DNA from: Diadema setosum
Taxonomy: Eukaryota > Echinodermata > Echinoidea > Diadematoida > Diadematidae
Reading direction: 5' to 3'
NCBI RefSeq assembly: GCF_964275005.1
Contig: NC_092685.1
Span: 16,456,703-16,520,702 of the forward strand
Length of the DNA: 64,000 bases
Translations under genes and position numbers: made by a program
Part shown: positions 22,901 through 32,400 of the stretch, piece after piece
Numbering within the stretch: position 1 is the stretch's first letter
Layout of the letters: each line of letters starts with the position of its first letter
The notes under the pieces: model-generated
Database searches by the model: none
Seen by the model: the letters and a program-made list of their open reading frames with translations, nothing else
What the model was told of the DNA's origin: nothing

Positions 22901-23691
22901 ATATTCTTTCCCATCAGAACTTGAGTTTTCAATAATTGCCTACTGACACTGACTTCGCACTTACTTACTCACTGTTAGTATTTGGCGATTTCACTCTCTG
23001 GCTCTAGCTCTGCAATCGATACATTTGTCATTGCATGCTGCATGGATGGTTTACCAGCTTTCTTTACCACGTATTGTTATTCATGATTGTATGAGTTTGT
23101 CTACTGACGCTGACAAAAAGATAGATAGAAAAATCGGCTATCCTGGGTTTTAGGGGTCTAAATTATTTTGGGCTTCTAACTTCAGCACAGGCATAGATAC
23201 GGACTATGGAAAGCCAAATAGGATTAGGGTTATAGGGTTAGGGTTAGGGTTTTAAGGTTAGGGTTAGGGTTAGGGTTTAGGTTAGGGTTAGGGTTATGGT
23301 GAAACCATTTTGGCTTTCCATATTCCGTATCTATGCCTGTGCTGAAGTTAGCAGCCCAAAATAATTTAGACCCCTAAAAGCCAGGATAGCCGAAAAATCT
23401 GTCTGTTCGGATTAAGAAAAAAATAATAATAATAATCATTTTTCGACTTTTACGGCCCTCCTCCGGCTCCAGAGAGGAACGGAGACACGTAGGCCGGCTG
23501 CCTTCTTATAACGTATCCGCGGAACACAAGATCCCCTCCGACGATCTGAACAACAAGATCATGAACATGATGAAGATACAGACCGATCTTTCGGTCAAAC
23601 AAAAAGATGGCTCTGGGAAACTGAATGTGAAACAGTGCACACAAATAATCTATAGTTTCACGCAGAATATAACGGGCTAGATACTCACCAT
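10923..23691 (-). CDS. MDH1: Cytosolic malate dehydrogenase (8 coding exons)
   Basis: NAD-dependent interconversion of malate and oxaloacetate in the cytosol; part of the malate-aspartate shuttle. Coding exons in gene order: 23689-23691, 20713-20811, 18462-18558, 17794-17969, 16682-16804, 15612-15788, 14578-14691, 10923-11135. All junctions are GT-AG and the frame is continuous, giving 333 aa against 334 in human MDH1. Visible motifs: Rossmann loop GAAGQIA at residues 11-17; mobile-loop arginines R92 and R98 in [11 protein letters not shown]159 and R162 in TRLDQNRAQ; catalytic H187 in GNHSSTQ. Numbering matches the mammalian enzyme. Exon 1 contributes only the ATG, directly followed by the donor GTGAGT. 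The protein ends TFCN and a TGA stop; the reading frame after that stop is described separately. Introns are full of transposons (listed separately) but no exon is disrupted. The family assignment is close to certain; the UTR limits are not visible. Confidence 0.97.
11998..14034. mobile_element. pogo/Tigger-like element nested in element A
   Basis: 2037 bp with perfect 23-bp termini beginning CAGTGAAACCCCGTTATAAC, flanked by TA duplications at 11996-11997 and 14035-14036. Both ends carry subterminal copies of CTCGTTATAACCG. TA target and CAG-start TIR fit the pogo/Tigger group of Tc1/mariner. No transposase frame is left, so it is non-autonomous. The interior is largely a tandem array (12290-13440). 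Confidence 0.75.
12290..13440 (+). repeat. About 191-bp tandem array inside the pogo-like element
   Basis: The block GGTTAACATGCGTTATTCAA, TTTTTACGCTACTGTCACCC, GCGATGATTTCATTAATC recurs at 12650, 12951, 13143 and 13334; the last three are 192 and 191 bp apart. Shorter, more diverged relatives start near 12310 and 12740. Confidence 0.7.
14870..14962. mobile_element. 93-bp TTAA MITE, copy 1
   Basis: Short palindromic element: TTAATCCGTTGAGGACGGGC at one end and GACTCGTCCTCAATGGGTTAA at the other, in inverted orientation. It lies in MDH1 intron 6. A relative is at 45035-45127. Confidence 0.65.
16040..16354. mobile_element. TTAA element of the inner (AGGG) family, one end lost
   Basis: The right end, CTCAATCGAAACTGTACCAT then CCCTTTAA (to 16354), and internal CAGTTTTCATCAAATAAACTTT match the element at 21643-22035. 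The left terminus is not recognisable. It lies in MDH1 intron 5. Confidence 0.5.
18822..18971. mobile_element. hAT-like MITE
   Basis: Inverted termini GGGGCCCGTTTCATAAAACT and GTTTCATAAAAATTGTTATC (reverse of the right end), about 150 bp, with further internal pairing of TTGTCATCAGTGACAA with TTGTCACTGATAACAA. The flanks read CCAGG on both sides. It lies in MDH1 intron 2. Confidence 0.6.
19684..20108. mobile_element. 425-bp TA-flanked MITE with CpG-rich arms
   Basis: TA|CTGTAAACGTGGAAATTTTC on the left and CGCGAAAATATTAACGTTTACAG|TA on the right. Repeated TTTTCGCG and CGCGAAAA words pair between the arms. TA duplication fits Tc1/mariner-type MITEs. It lies in MDH1 intron 2. Confidence 0.65.
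20180..20620 (+). repeat. Degenerate repeat of 'tgacctttgac / ccaagtttcat' type
   Basis: Loose repeated phrases (TTTTGACCTTACATTTC, ACTTGACCTTTGACCC, TTTGACCTTGACCTG; CCAAGTTTCAT twice) about 100-130 bp apart, ending GATGGACAAGGAAGACCAAC. This looks like an internally repeated non-coding element. It lies in MDH1 intron 2. Confidence 0.4.
21359..22326. mobile_element. Kolobok-like TIR element B (interrupted)
   Basis: Same family as 11492-14090: TTAAAGGACAAGTCCACCTTC at the left and GAAGGTGAACTTGTCCTTTAA at the right. It is split by another TTAA element at 21643-22035. It lies in MDH1 intron 1. Confidence 0.7.
21643..22035. mobile_element. Second TTAA element nested in element B
   Basis: Termini TTAA|AGGGACTGTACAGTACTGG and CCAGAACTGTACACACCCT|TTAA. 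The AGGG start and TTAA flanks again fit Kolobok-type elements. About 390 bp, no coding content. A relative lies at 16040-16354. Confidence 0.65.
22541..22680 (-). repeat. Interspersed repeat copy 2
   Basis: Inverted relative of the element at 3915-4135: GGATAGCGATAA, then an AATAAATA tract, then AAAAGACTCCTCTGGACAGA and TTTCAGTCTACTCTC. It lies in MDH1 intron 1. Confidence 0.55.
23128..23399. repeat. Long inverted repeat enclosing TTAGGG-type repeats
   Basis: Left arm about 23128-23217 and right arm about 23308-23399 pair over roughly 90 bp (for example GGCATAGATACGGACTATGG against CCATATTCCGTATCTATGCC). The loop, 23221-23300, is a degenerate GGGTTA array, the animal telomere unit. It lies in MDH1 intron 1, about 290 bp from exon 1. 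Confidence 0.8.
23395..23640 (+). repeat. Interspersed repeat copy 3 just upstream of MDH1 exon 1
   Basis: CTGTCTGTTCGGATTAAG, an AATAAT tract, and GATACAGACCGATCTTTCGG at 23576-23595 match the ends of the element at 3915-4135. The middle is different and more GC-rich. It lies within MDH1 intron 1, about 50 bp from the exon 1 donor. A minus-strand frame of 64 codons here has no recognisable domain. Confidence 0.45.
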
Positions 23692-24050
23692 GCTTCTATA
23701 CTTTTCTGCTTGATCTCCCAGAGAACTTCGTCTAGCTGGCACGCGATGTATGACGGATTTTACGAGGCCCGGCCCAGGGTAGTTGTAGTAGCTCGTTATA
23801 GCTATCAGCCGCCACCACTACAGCATGACAGCACAGTGTAAGTGTTAGTGCGGCATGCACCACGTTCTCAATTTATTCAGTATGCCAGAGGTCATAGGCC
23901 ATGCAGAAGCACACGCACAGCGCATGACCAAGGAGCTATAATAGCTCCTTGGCATGACAACAACGGGACAATCATGGATCATGGATCTACAAGGAGGAGT
24001 GGGGCTACTACATTGACTCCGATGCCCATCATGATACATAAAGTCGACAT
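23692..24050 (-). promoter_or_regulatory. MDH1 5' UTR and probable promoter region
   Basis: This is the sequence upstream of the MDH1 start codon and must hold the 5' UTR, because exon 1 codes only for Met. It is less AT-rich than its surroundings near 23.7-23.8 kb (cacgcgatg, gaggcccggcccag). No TATA box is evident. At 23928-23952 there is a near-perfect hairpin: CCAAGGAGCTA, a 3-base centre, then TAGCTCCTTGG. The transcription start cannot be fixed from sequence alone. Confidence 0.45.
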
Positions 24051-24059
24051 TCACTGATG

Positions 24060-25990
24060 ATAATGATCTGAAATTATTATAAGATCATTTTCGTGGAGAA
24101 ACGACTGCCTTCCAGTTTCTGTTGAAGCAGTCAAGATATCGTGTTTATGATTTTCTTTTTGGAGAAAAATTAAGGGAGTTAAAGATTTTAGGAGTGTATT
24201 TCAGTTTGGATCCAAATGTGCAAAAAATATTGAATTATACTAGTAAAAGAACTATTCAATAAAATAAAGAAATTGTTAACACATGTGATGGTCGAAGCAG
24301 CGTGAGTTTACATTAGTTGGGTAAATTCAGTTATTGAAGACTTTCATTTACTCTAAGTTGATATATATTGGGTCCCTTACCCTTTTGCCTGAATGGGTTT
24401 ATGATGACTTGGGAATTGGTGCTTGTGAATTTGTTTGGTAAGGAAAACCAATTATTAAACAAACAAAACAAAACAAAACAAAAAAAAGCTGTTTGGTATT
24501 AGGTTAAGAACAAGGGAGAGTAAAATTGATACATTTTCCATTATTGATAAATGCGCAAAGAGTATAATGTGGGTTAAAAGGTTACTAAACAAGAAATGAA
24601 ATGGAAACAACATTTTGGGTTTGTTACTAAAACATACACGAGGTGACTTTTTATTTTTTTTTTTATTATCTAATATATTTTTTATTTTGTTTTTACTGGA
24701 ATTTTATAGGAATTTGTTGGAAACATGGGTGAAAACAAGGGAATATAGGGCTAATCATAATCAAGTGAGCTTGTGTATTATTTTCGCCAAAGATTAATTT
24801 TGCATTCACACATTTATATAGAGCATTGATATTGTGTTGATGTTACGATGTAAAAAAGGATGTCCTTGATTTGTTATTTTGTGTATGTTGAACTGTTATA
24901 TTTTGTCATTCTGTTGCAGGGTCCCCTAGGATAACAGTGTGCAAACCACTGATGGGGCTACCCTGGGTAAAGAAAACTGAATAAATAAATGAATAATAAA
25001 TAAGGAAGGAATTATTTTGAATAATAGAATGATTCGTATTGAAGGAAAATGCAGTTCCAGGGCCCCTAATGAAAATTTACATTTGAAAAAAAAAAATGTT
25101 TCAGATTGGAACATAATGGATATGAAGGGGGATTATATTCAGTGGAACATTTTTTTTTTAAATAAAGGACTTATATTTAGATGTGTTAATAATTATTCTG
25201 GAAATATATAAAGCGCTTCACCATTGAGTGGAGAAGGAATGCAGAGAATAGAAGTAGAGAATGATGTAAGTGTTGATGAAATGATTTTTATAAGAAATGG
25301 GAGGAAGATCCCTCTGGATAAGATTACCTCCAAAGATATTTATGTAGAATTGGTGAATAAAATAAGTGACGTTTCAGTGATGAAAGAAAAATGAGAAATT
25401 TATATATTTTTTTTATTTTTCTAGTAAAGATTGAAAATGTATTAGTAGCCGAAGCAGCACTGTGAGTTCTGTTTTGAGGGATTTTCAGTTCAGATTATTG
25501 CATAGAGTATAGGGCCTATAGTGTGCACAATTCATCACTTAGGCCCTATTCGAATTTAAGTTTGTATATGATAATTTCTGTTCTTTTTGTCATAAAGAGG
25601 AAGAGCTGTGTATAAACATTTATTCTATGCATGCATGTGAATTTTCTAGGAAGGTTTGGGAAAAGTGTAGTATTTTTTTTTCTATAACATGTTAATTTGC
25701 AACAAGTGGTGTTGGGAAGAGATTCTTTTTGGTATCGATTTGCCATATAAAAGAAGTTAAGAAATTACTTTTTTAGGAATGAAAAATAACACATTGCCAA
25801 CAGAGTATTTGATTAAAAGTTCTGTAGAATAAGATAAGTTAGAAGAAGAAAAGTTAGCAATTACACGCAATACGCTTCCAATACCTATTTGGAAAAGTGG
25901 GAACGCTGGAAAAGGTCTTTGTTTTGTTTTTGTGTTTTTTTGTTTGTTTTTGGTTTTGTTTGTTTGTTTTTTTTTTGAGATTTTGTTTTG
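24060..25990 (+). pseudogene. Decayed non-LTR retrotransposon (LINE ORF2 3' half)
   Basis: Broken plus-strand frames retain reverse-transcriptase-distal and zf-RVT-like pieces. VLGVYFSLDPN lies near 24190. MWVKRLLNKK, followed by a spaced W, lies near 24560. NNRMIRIEGK is at about 25020. LRDFQFRLLHRV with CSFCHKEEEL and a VWEKC ending covers 25460-25670, and FGIDLPYK is near 25735. Many stops and frameshifts rule out function. The order matches the C-terminal half of L1/Tx1-type LINEs; the clade is not certain. At 24900-24990 there is what looks like the inserted 3' tail of another LINE (GGGCTACCCTGGGTAAAG then an AATAAATA tract). Confidence 0.6.
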
Positions 25991-26519
25991 GCTCATTTAC
26001 ACATCTTCCAAGAAATGCCTTTCGACGCACTCGAACTGAAATATGTGTATATGTCAGTGCATAGTCCTACATATTTTAGTGGTCCCTAAGGATTTTTCTT
26101 TGTCTTGTTTTTGAAAGGGGATTAGGGAACTCGGGAGGGAAGTTTTGAGGGGGCATTTTCGTGGGGTGGTCGATTTGTGTTTGTTTGTTTTTTTAATTCT
26201 TCAATATGAATAAACTTCAGTCAATGGCTATTTGAACATGAGAATAAACGCTCTGTCACTAATATAAATAAAACATTCTGTGCGGTGACGAACAAATATC
26301 ATCTAAAAAGAGATCGAGTCAGTTAAAAAAAAAGTAGTACGGCCAATAACAAAAAGGATATCAATTGCTATATATATTATGATACGGTTTTGTGTTTTAT
26401 GATCTTTTATCATTGGTAAAAAAAAATGGATTATGCAGTTGATGTAAAGATGTGATATATTTGTTCTGCACAATTTGATTCCATTGATGAATACAATGTC
26501 ATAAAATATTCTTTAAAAC

Positions 26520-26556
26520 CATAAAACAAACAAACAAACAAACAAACAAACAAAAC
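26520..26556 (+). repeat. (AAAC)n microsatellite
   Basis: About eight AAAC units, bordering the GC-richer segment 26560-26860. Confidence 0.85.
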
Positions 26557-26559
26557 ATC

Positions 26560-26880
26560 GATGTCGATGAGCCGGAACCGCATAGCGAATAGCTTACACG
26601 GTGGCCGGTGTGATGCTCTCGTGCAACCAAAGATCGTACACTGAGTGTACGAGGTTGGTGCTACCGAAGAGGTTCTATACCGTGTGTAAATGGATGTGTC
26701 AACCAAAGAGCGTACAACCCGGTGGTACAACCCTAGGGTCTGCTCGCGCGATTCTACACGTAAACAGGTGTCGTACGCCATGGAGCCCAACGGCGGCCAT
26801 TTTAGGAAGCAAACCGCTGGTTTATCGCAAGCGTCTAACACGTGACCTATAAATAGGAGTGAATTCTGCCTCCCCTTCAT
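26560..26880. promoter_or_regulatory. GC-richer segment sharing motifs with the ARL2 upstream region
   Basis: The minus strand of 26796-26813 is identical over 18 bases to 29276-29293 (TTTGCTTCCTAAAATGGC). The minus strand of 26702-26720 is identical over 19 bases to 29352-29370 (GGGTTGTACGCTCTTTGGT). A third relative, AACCAAAGATCGTACA, is at about 26626-26641. On the plus strand ACACGTGACCTATAAATAGG (26837-26856) looks like an E-box plus TATA box. It could be an inverted duplicate of the ARL2 5' region or two copies of one mobile element. Confidence 0.45.
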
Positions 26881-27767
26881 TTTCTTCATTTTAAGGGGGC
26901 AAACAGCGGTATAATTTTGTTTAAGACCTCAAATTCCCATTTAGAAGCATCATTTATACCTAAAGATTAAAAAAAAATGAAGAAATGTCCATTACTTTCG
27001 AATCTGTAGTCCCTCAAAGTTCGAGCAACTGAAACGCCTTTCTCTCCATTTTCCTCTCTCTCCCTCTCTTTCTCCCCTGGAATGCCCTTTTGGCCTTATA
27101 AAACATCTTTGGGAGGGGGGGGGGGGCGTGTCCCCTGGATTTTTTTTGTTAATCGTCCCCCTGGATTTTCAAACTTAGTATTCTTATTTTTCTTTTCTTT
27201 TTTTAGCACTTGATAGACCTTGTCACCATGATGATCTGCAATGCGAACATGTTGAAGATTACAAATATTTGATTGAAAATCCCTAAATATTCCACCAAAC
27301 GTGTGCATCACGTGGTTGAATTTTCATTTTGAAAATGCATAGGCTCCCTCCCCGACCCCTTCGGTTCACTTCTTACACAAAAATATGTGCACCAAATCAT
27401 ATCAATTCTGAGAATACAAAAGCTTCCTCGTGTGGGAGGGAGACATCCTCTAACCCCCGCCCCGCCCAATTCCAACTGTCGACTTTCAACACACATGACA
27501 GAGTGCACCGTGGAGACCGACTAATTCAGCCAATCACTGTCACAGAATCTCTTTGATTAAAAACATTTTAAATATAATTCCACCAAAGTGGGCACCCCAA
27601 AGATTGTTGAATTCTTCGTGAGAAATCCAAAAGCTAGTCCTCAGATTAGACTTGGTATGATTTGCGGCCGAGAGACGATCTCAATGTATATGGCCAAGAA
27701 AGGCGATTAATGTCCGTTAACGCCACCCCCCCCCCCCCCCCCAACACACACACACACGGGTGCTGCA

Positions 27768-28146
27768 TCATTCGTTATTCCGAAGCTTCGTTATTCCGAA
27801 GGTTCGTTGATCCAAAACACACAAAATATTTGTGGCATTATTCCGAAGGTTCGTTAATCCGAAAATGAAATATAGGGTTCCACTTCCGAAAGTTCGTTGA
27901 TCCGAAAATGAAATAGGGTCCGTAACGAACCTCCGGAATAGCAATTTTGTTTCATTTTCGGATTAACGAACCTTCGGAATAACGAACCTTATTTCATTTT
28001 TGGATTAATGCCACCTTCGAAATAACAAACCTTATCACATTTTCGGATTAACGAACCTTCGGAATAACGAATGTTCGGAATAACGAACCTTCGGACTAAA
28101 GAACCTTCGGAAAAACGAACCTTTGAAATAACGAACTGTAACCTCC
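27768..28146. repeat. Palindromic array of TTCGTTATTCCGAA units, copy 1
   Basis: The left half reads repeats of GGTTCGTTATTCCGAA and TTCGTTAATCCGAAAATGAA; the right half carries their reverse complements (TTCGGAATAACGAACC, TTTCGGATTAACGAACC). The switch point is near 27930. It is flanked by C-runs and (CA)n on both sides. No ORF. Relatives are at 48968-49235 and 60222-60502. Confidence 0.8.
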
Positions 28147-28379
28147 CCCCCCCCCACACACACACACACACATCACATACTTAAACACATGGCCACTTTA
28201 CCTAGGAATATTTTTCTATTAGGGCATGAATAATCGACATTTGTCAAAATAACAAAACACGTTGGTTTTAGGGATCGGTAATGTGAAAATGTATAAGGTG
28301 ATGGCGACAAAGATCACAATTCTGATAAATAAGTATATTTTGTACTAAGAAGAAGAGTGCCATGGTTAATAAGAATTCA

Positions 28380-28470
28380 TAATTTTATTTACTCTAGGAC
28401 AGCACATGATTCAGCCAAAAAGGCTGTTCCTCATGTCCGTGCATCATAAAAAAAAAAATAATAATACCAT
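28380..28470 (+). repeat. Retroposon 3'-tail-like sequence
   Basis: GACAGCACATGATTCAGCCA, a small CAGCC/GGCTG hairpin, then CATAAAAAAAAAAATAATAAT. This resembles the conserved hairpin and A-rich tail of a LINE or SINE. Confidence 0.35.
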
Positions 28471-28933
28471 GCACCGCATTCGTTTGTCCATGTTAATTTT
28501 GATTCCAATTCAAATTTAGATTCAGGTTTTATTTTCACTTTCAATAAAATGTACGAAAAAATATGTGAAATTTGACATGCGTGTCGTTGAAAAACACAGC
28601 GACCCGATCATATGCAGGGATATTATTATGTTCATGTCTATTAATTATGATCAGTATACAAAAAAAAAGAGACATACAATTCACAAATTTTAAAAGTGCA
28701 ACACAGCGAAAAAGATCAAGATGTCTACACTACCCCATCCACGGTATCCCCCCCCCATCAATAAAAAGAAAGAAAGAAAGATAACCCCAAAAGAAGAAAT
28801 AGTGTTCTGCAGCTTTTCTGGAAACGACTGTATAGAAAGGAAAATTGTATTGACCGCCTACAATGATTTCTGTTGGTTGTTCTATAGAATCATGGTATAT
28901 TAGCTTACATTGTTGACCAAGAGAAGAGTTGAG

Positions 28934-28990
28934 AGGGAGGGAGAGAGAGAGAGAGAGGGAGAGAGGGAGATGGGGAGAGAGGGAGAGAGG
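28934..28990 (+). repeat. (GA)n tract
   Basis: GAGGGAGAGAGAGAGAGAG-type purine tract of about 55 bp, between the palindromic array and the ARL2 promoter. Confidence 0.85.
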
Positions 28991-29169
28991 GCTCTGAAGT
29001 TGTCAGCACCCTCATGCATATTACACATCATGGTTTAGGTATACTCCCTATCATTACGAGTTAGCTCAAATTTTGAGGGACTACAGATTGGATATTAAAG
29101 AGCAATTCTTCATTTATATTTCGTTCTTAGGCAGAAATGATACTTATAAATGCCGTAATGAGGTCCGAA

Positions 29170-29457
29170 GTTCTTCTTTTACCCTGTATGCCTCCCTAAA
29201 AGGGAGAAACGGCAGAAAGGGAGGCATATACCTCTCCATTGAGGATCACGTAAAAATCCGCCCGCTATCGATCGTTTTGCTTCCTAAAATGGCGCTCGCA
29301 CCTGCCCGTGAGCATGCATACTACGCAAAATCGAGAGAGTAGACCCTCTTAGGGTTGTACGCTCTTTGGTGTCATGTGTGTCAACGGTTAAGATCGTGTA
29401 CAGTATAGTACGGATAAACGTACGGTACGGTGGTCGTGGGCGCAGGCGAAAACAGGC
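29170..29457 (+). promoter_or_regulatory. ARL2 upstream region with YY1-like motif and hairpin
   Basis: This region lies just 5' of the ARL2 start codon. It contains TCCTAAAATGGCGCTCG at 29282-29298, which resembles the YY1 core (AANATGGCG) often found at TATA-less transcription starts. Upstream is an 11-bp perfect inverted repeat (TATGCCTCCCT at 29187-29197 with AGGGAGGCATA at 29218-29228, 20-base loop). A second copy of part of this region lies inverted at about 26.70-26.81 kb. Promoter identity is inferred from position and motif. Confidence 0.5.
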
Positions 29458-32400
29458 ATGGGGTTGCTCACAATATTGAAGAAGATGAAGCAAAAGGAGA
29501 AGGAGATGCGTATACTTATGTTGTATCCTTTGAAAACCTCTGTTGTGTAAGATATTACTTCTCCACTAGCATTGCATTGATTATCACTCCATTCGAACTC
29601 CATGCAGACCGCCGCAGCAACATTTTCTAGGTCCATTACAGTCCCATATGTAGGATTTCATGTTGTAAGACTGAGTTCGTTATATCTTCACGTAGCCTCG
29701 TAGACGTAGGCCTAGATTGAGTAGATAGTCAAGGGTTCACCGCACGCGCACCAGCAGCGACTCCCGACCCCAACGCGTACCGCCACACCGGTGCTAAGAA
29801 GGGGCCAACCGAACAGGGGGTGCGCTGGTGTTAATTGCGCGGAGAGAGAAGTTTAGAAACTAAATGCTTTACTCGTGGCTGTAGTGTAATGGAGGCTTGT
29901 TGCGTTGATTCATGAACATTGCAATGAAGGATCGTAAGGAGGTCCTACGCGCTTTACGCCGCGCCGGAGGAGTCTGTGCTGTGATGCATGATGCTGGCGA
30001 CTGTTGGTTGGTGGGAGTGCATTCCAATCTGTGATGATAGTTCTTGGGATTGACAAGACACTTCCCTTGATGAGATAACTGTTAGTGTTCACTGTTAAAC
30101 TGTTATACAGACATGATCTCCATCCAATGCAAAAGATGAAAAAAAAAATTGAATGACTCTAAAATTAAAAACCACTCTTGTTTCTCTAAATTGACTGCAA
30201 GATCAGTCTGTCCTTTAGTGTATCTGGTCGTGGGGGCCAGGGTAGGTGTGTACTGTATGTCAATGTTCCAAGGAGACTGCGCATCTGGCTTCAAGAGCCG
30301 ATAAAGTTTTAAAAAATGATAAAAGACAGTTGGAAAGACTCCTCAGGACAGATGGATATTTCTGTTTACTCTCTAAACATTGCATTAAAATGTAAAACCA
30401 GTCATGTGAAGACTTGCATGTTGATGCAGCTGTAACTAGGTACATGTATATGAATATGTGTGTGGATGGATGGTAAAGACACATGCATGGGGCTCTATAC
30501 ACTGCCTTGTTTGTTTGTCAAATTGACCATATCCATTGTTACCATAATGATATGTAGAAATCTGTAGTGCATCTGTAGAACCCTAGTAGTTTCCTTTACC
30601 AGTGATTGATCATAGGGGTCTAGACAATGCTGGGAAAACAACCATTCTGAAGAAGTTTAATGGAGAAGACATCAACACCATTTCCCCTACCTTGGGTTTC
30701 AACATCAAGACACTGGAACACAAAGGGTAAGTAGATGAAATGTGACTTCTTGCTTTCTCAGGTTGTTGCATGTTCTCTCCTATGATTGGACTGATGTCTC
30801 AGTATCAAAAAAGACCATGACACATTTTTGTAAACCCACTACATGTACAAATTTGAAAATGGTATTACAAGTCATATGTTTGCATAGCTTTGAAGGGTTC
30901 TAATTCTATAGACAGATTTTGGCCCATCAGCAACTGAAATAGCTGCTTGTATTATTTATATCATGGCAGAATAGCTGCTACCAGTTACCGTGGTCATAGT
31001 GCTGGCTGAATGATGCTTTACATGTAAGTATTCACAGGCGGAGCATTCATTAAATGGAAATAGAAACACACATACGAAAGACAAGACATGAGCTCACAGT
31101 ATGTTCATTGTATGAGGAACTAACTCAAGAGAAATGCCTGTAACAGATCCCAAGTATTCAGATTTTTGTGGTGTGTAATTGACAGTTTGCACTAATTTTT
31201 ATCATTCTGCTGTAACTTTAAGCAACACTTCAACGTCATAATGGCTTTCACTTGTGTGTTCTTACAAATGAATCTTTTGACTTTTGATATGTAATGTAAT
31301 CAAGCAACAAAGAATTATGAATTTCTGTGTGTGTTTGTGTTGTTTGAAAAGATTCAAACTGAATATCTGGGATGTTGGCGGTCAGAAGTCCCTGCGTTCC
31401 TACTGGAGGAACTACTTTGAGAGCACAGATGGTCTGGTGTGGGTTGTCGACAGTGCAGATAGAAGGAGACTCCTTGACTGCAAACAGGAACTCCATTCAC
31501 TACTTCTAGAAGAGGTGCGCTATCAAACAGCCTACCAGCTGTGATGCAGTGCCTATTTGCTAATGTACACATTGCTTTTCTAGTCTACTCATACTCTGAT
31601 AGCTTATATTTTCACGAGAGCGCAAATATTCCAAATCACTGTTTGGCTGCAAAGTTAACAACACAAATACCTCTACCTTATCTTGATCACATCAAATTAG
31701 CAGCATGATAATATCAACATGCTCATTTCATAGAATTTGGTGTCTTCGGAGCTGGGGCGAAACCATGGCCGTGGCTGGCATGATACGTGCATGCTAGTAT
31801 GTACTATATGTCTTATGTTACATACATCCCTCCTTGTGAACAAACCTCAATCATGAAAGAGTGCAGTGATCTTGGTTGGTGGGTATGCATTCTGTGTGTA
31901 TTTGTAAATGTGGGTGTGATAGCCTCATTGTCAAATGGCAAGAACAACATCTTGCAAAAATGCCTGCAACCTCTTCATTCTTGAAAATATCTATCCACAA
32001 AAATAACAGCTTTTACAGTTCATATCCGTCTTGCAGGATGATAATGATAATAACTGACTTAGTATAAAATTGCTGCTCTTCCAAAAAAAAAAAAAAAAAA
32101 AAGAAGAAGAAAAAAAAAAAGAAAAATTATCCTTTGGAAATGCTTTTTCCAGTGTGGATAAAATAACTGAATGGATGATATATATTGTCATAGCAGTCCC
32201 TGTAGCTGTGTTCCTTGTTTTCTGTGCAACCTAGTTTAACTTCACATCACTAATTAAAAACAAGCAAGTGCAGCACTCAAAATGATTTTACAATGTTGTT
32301 TTACAGAGGTTAGCTGGTGCCACCCTAATAGTCTTTGCCAACAAACAAGATTTACCAGGAGCCCTATCAGCAGATGAGATTCGACAGGTGAGTAGCACTA

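Noticed and set aside
26431..26889. 152-codon minus-strand open frame
   Set aside because: It spans the (AAAC)n tract and the GC-richer ARL2-like segment; the C-terminal half is a repeat translation (LFVCLFVCLF) and no domain is visible.
27768..28146. Regularly repeated short units resembling a CRISPR array
   Set aside because: Units are in both orientations with no unique spacers, and the DNA is an animal genome.
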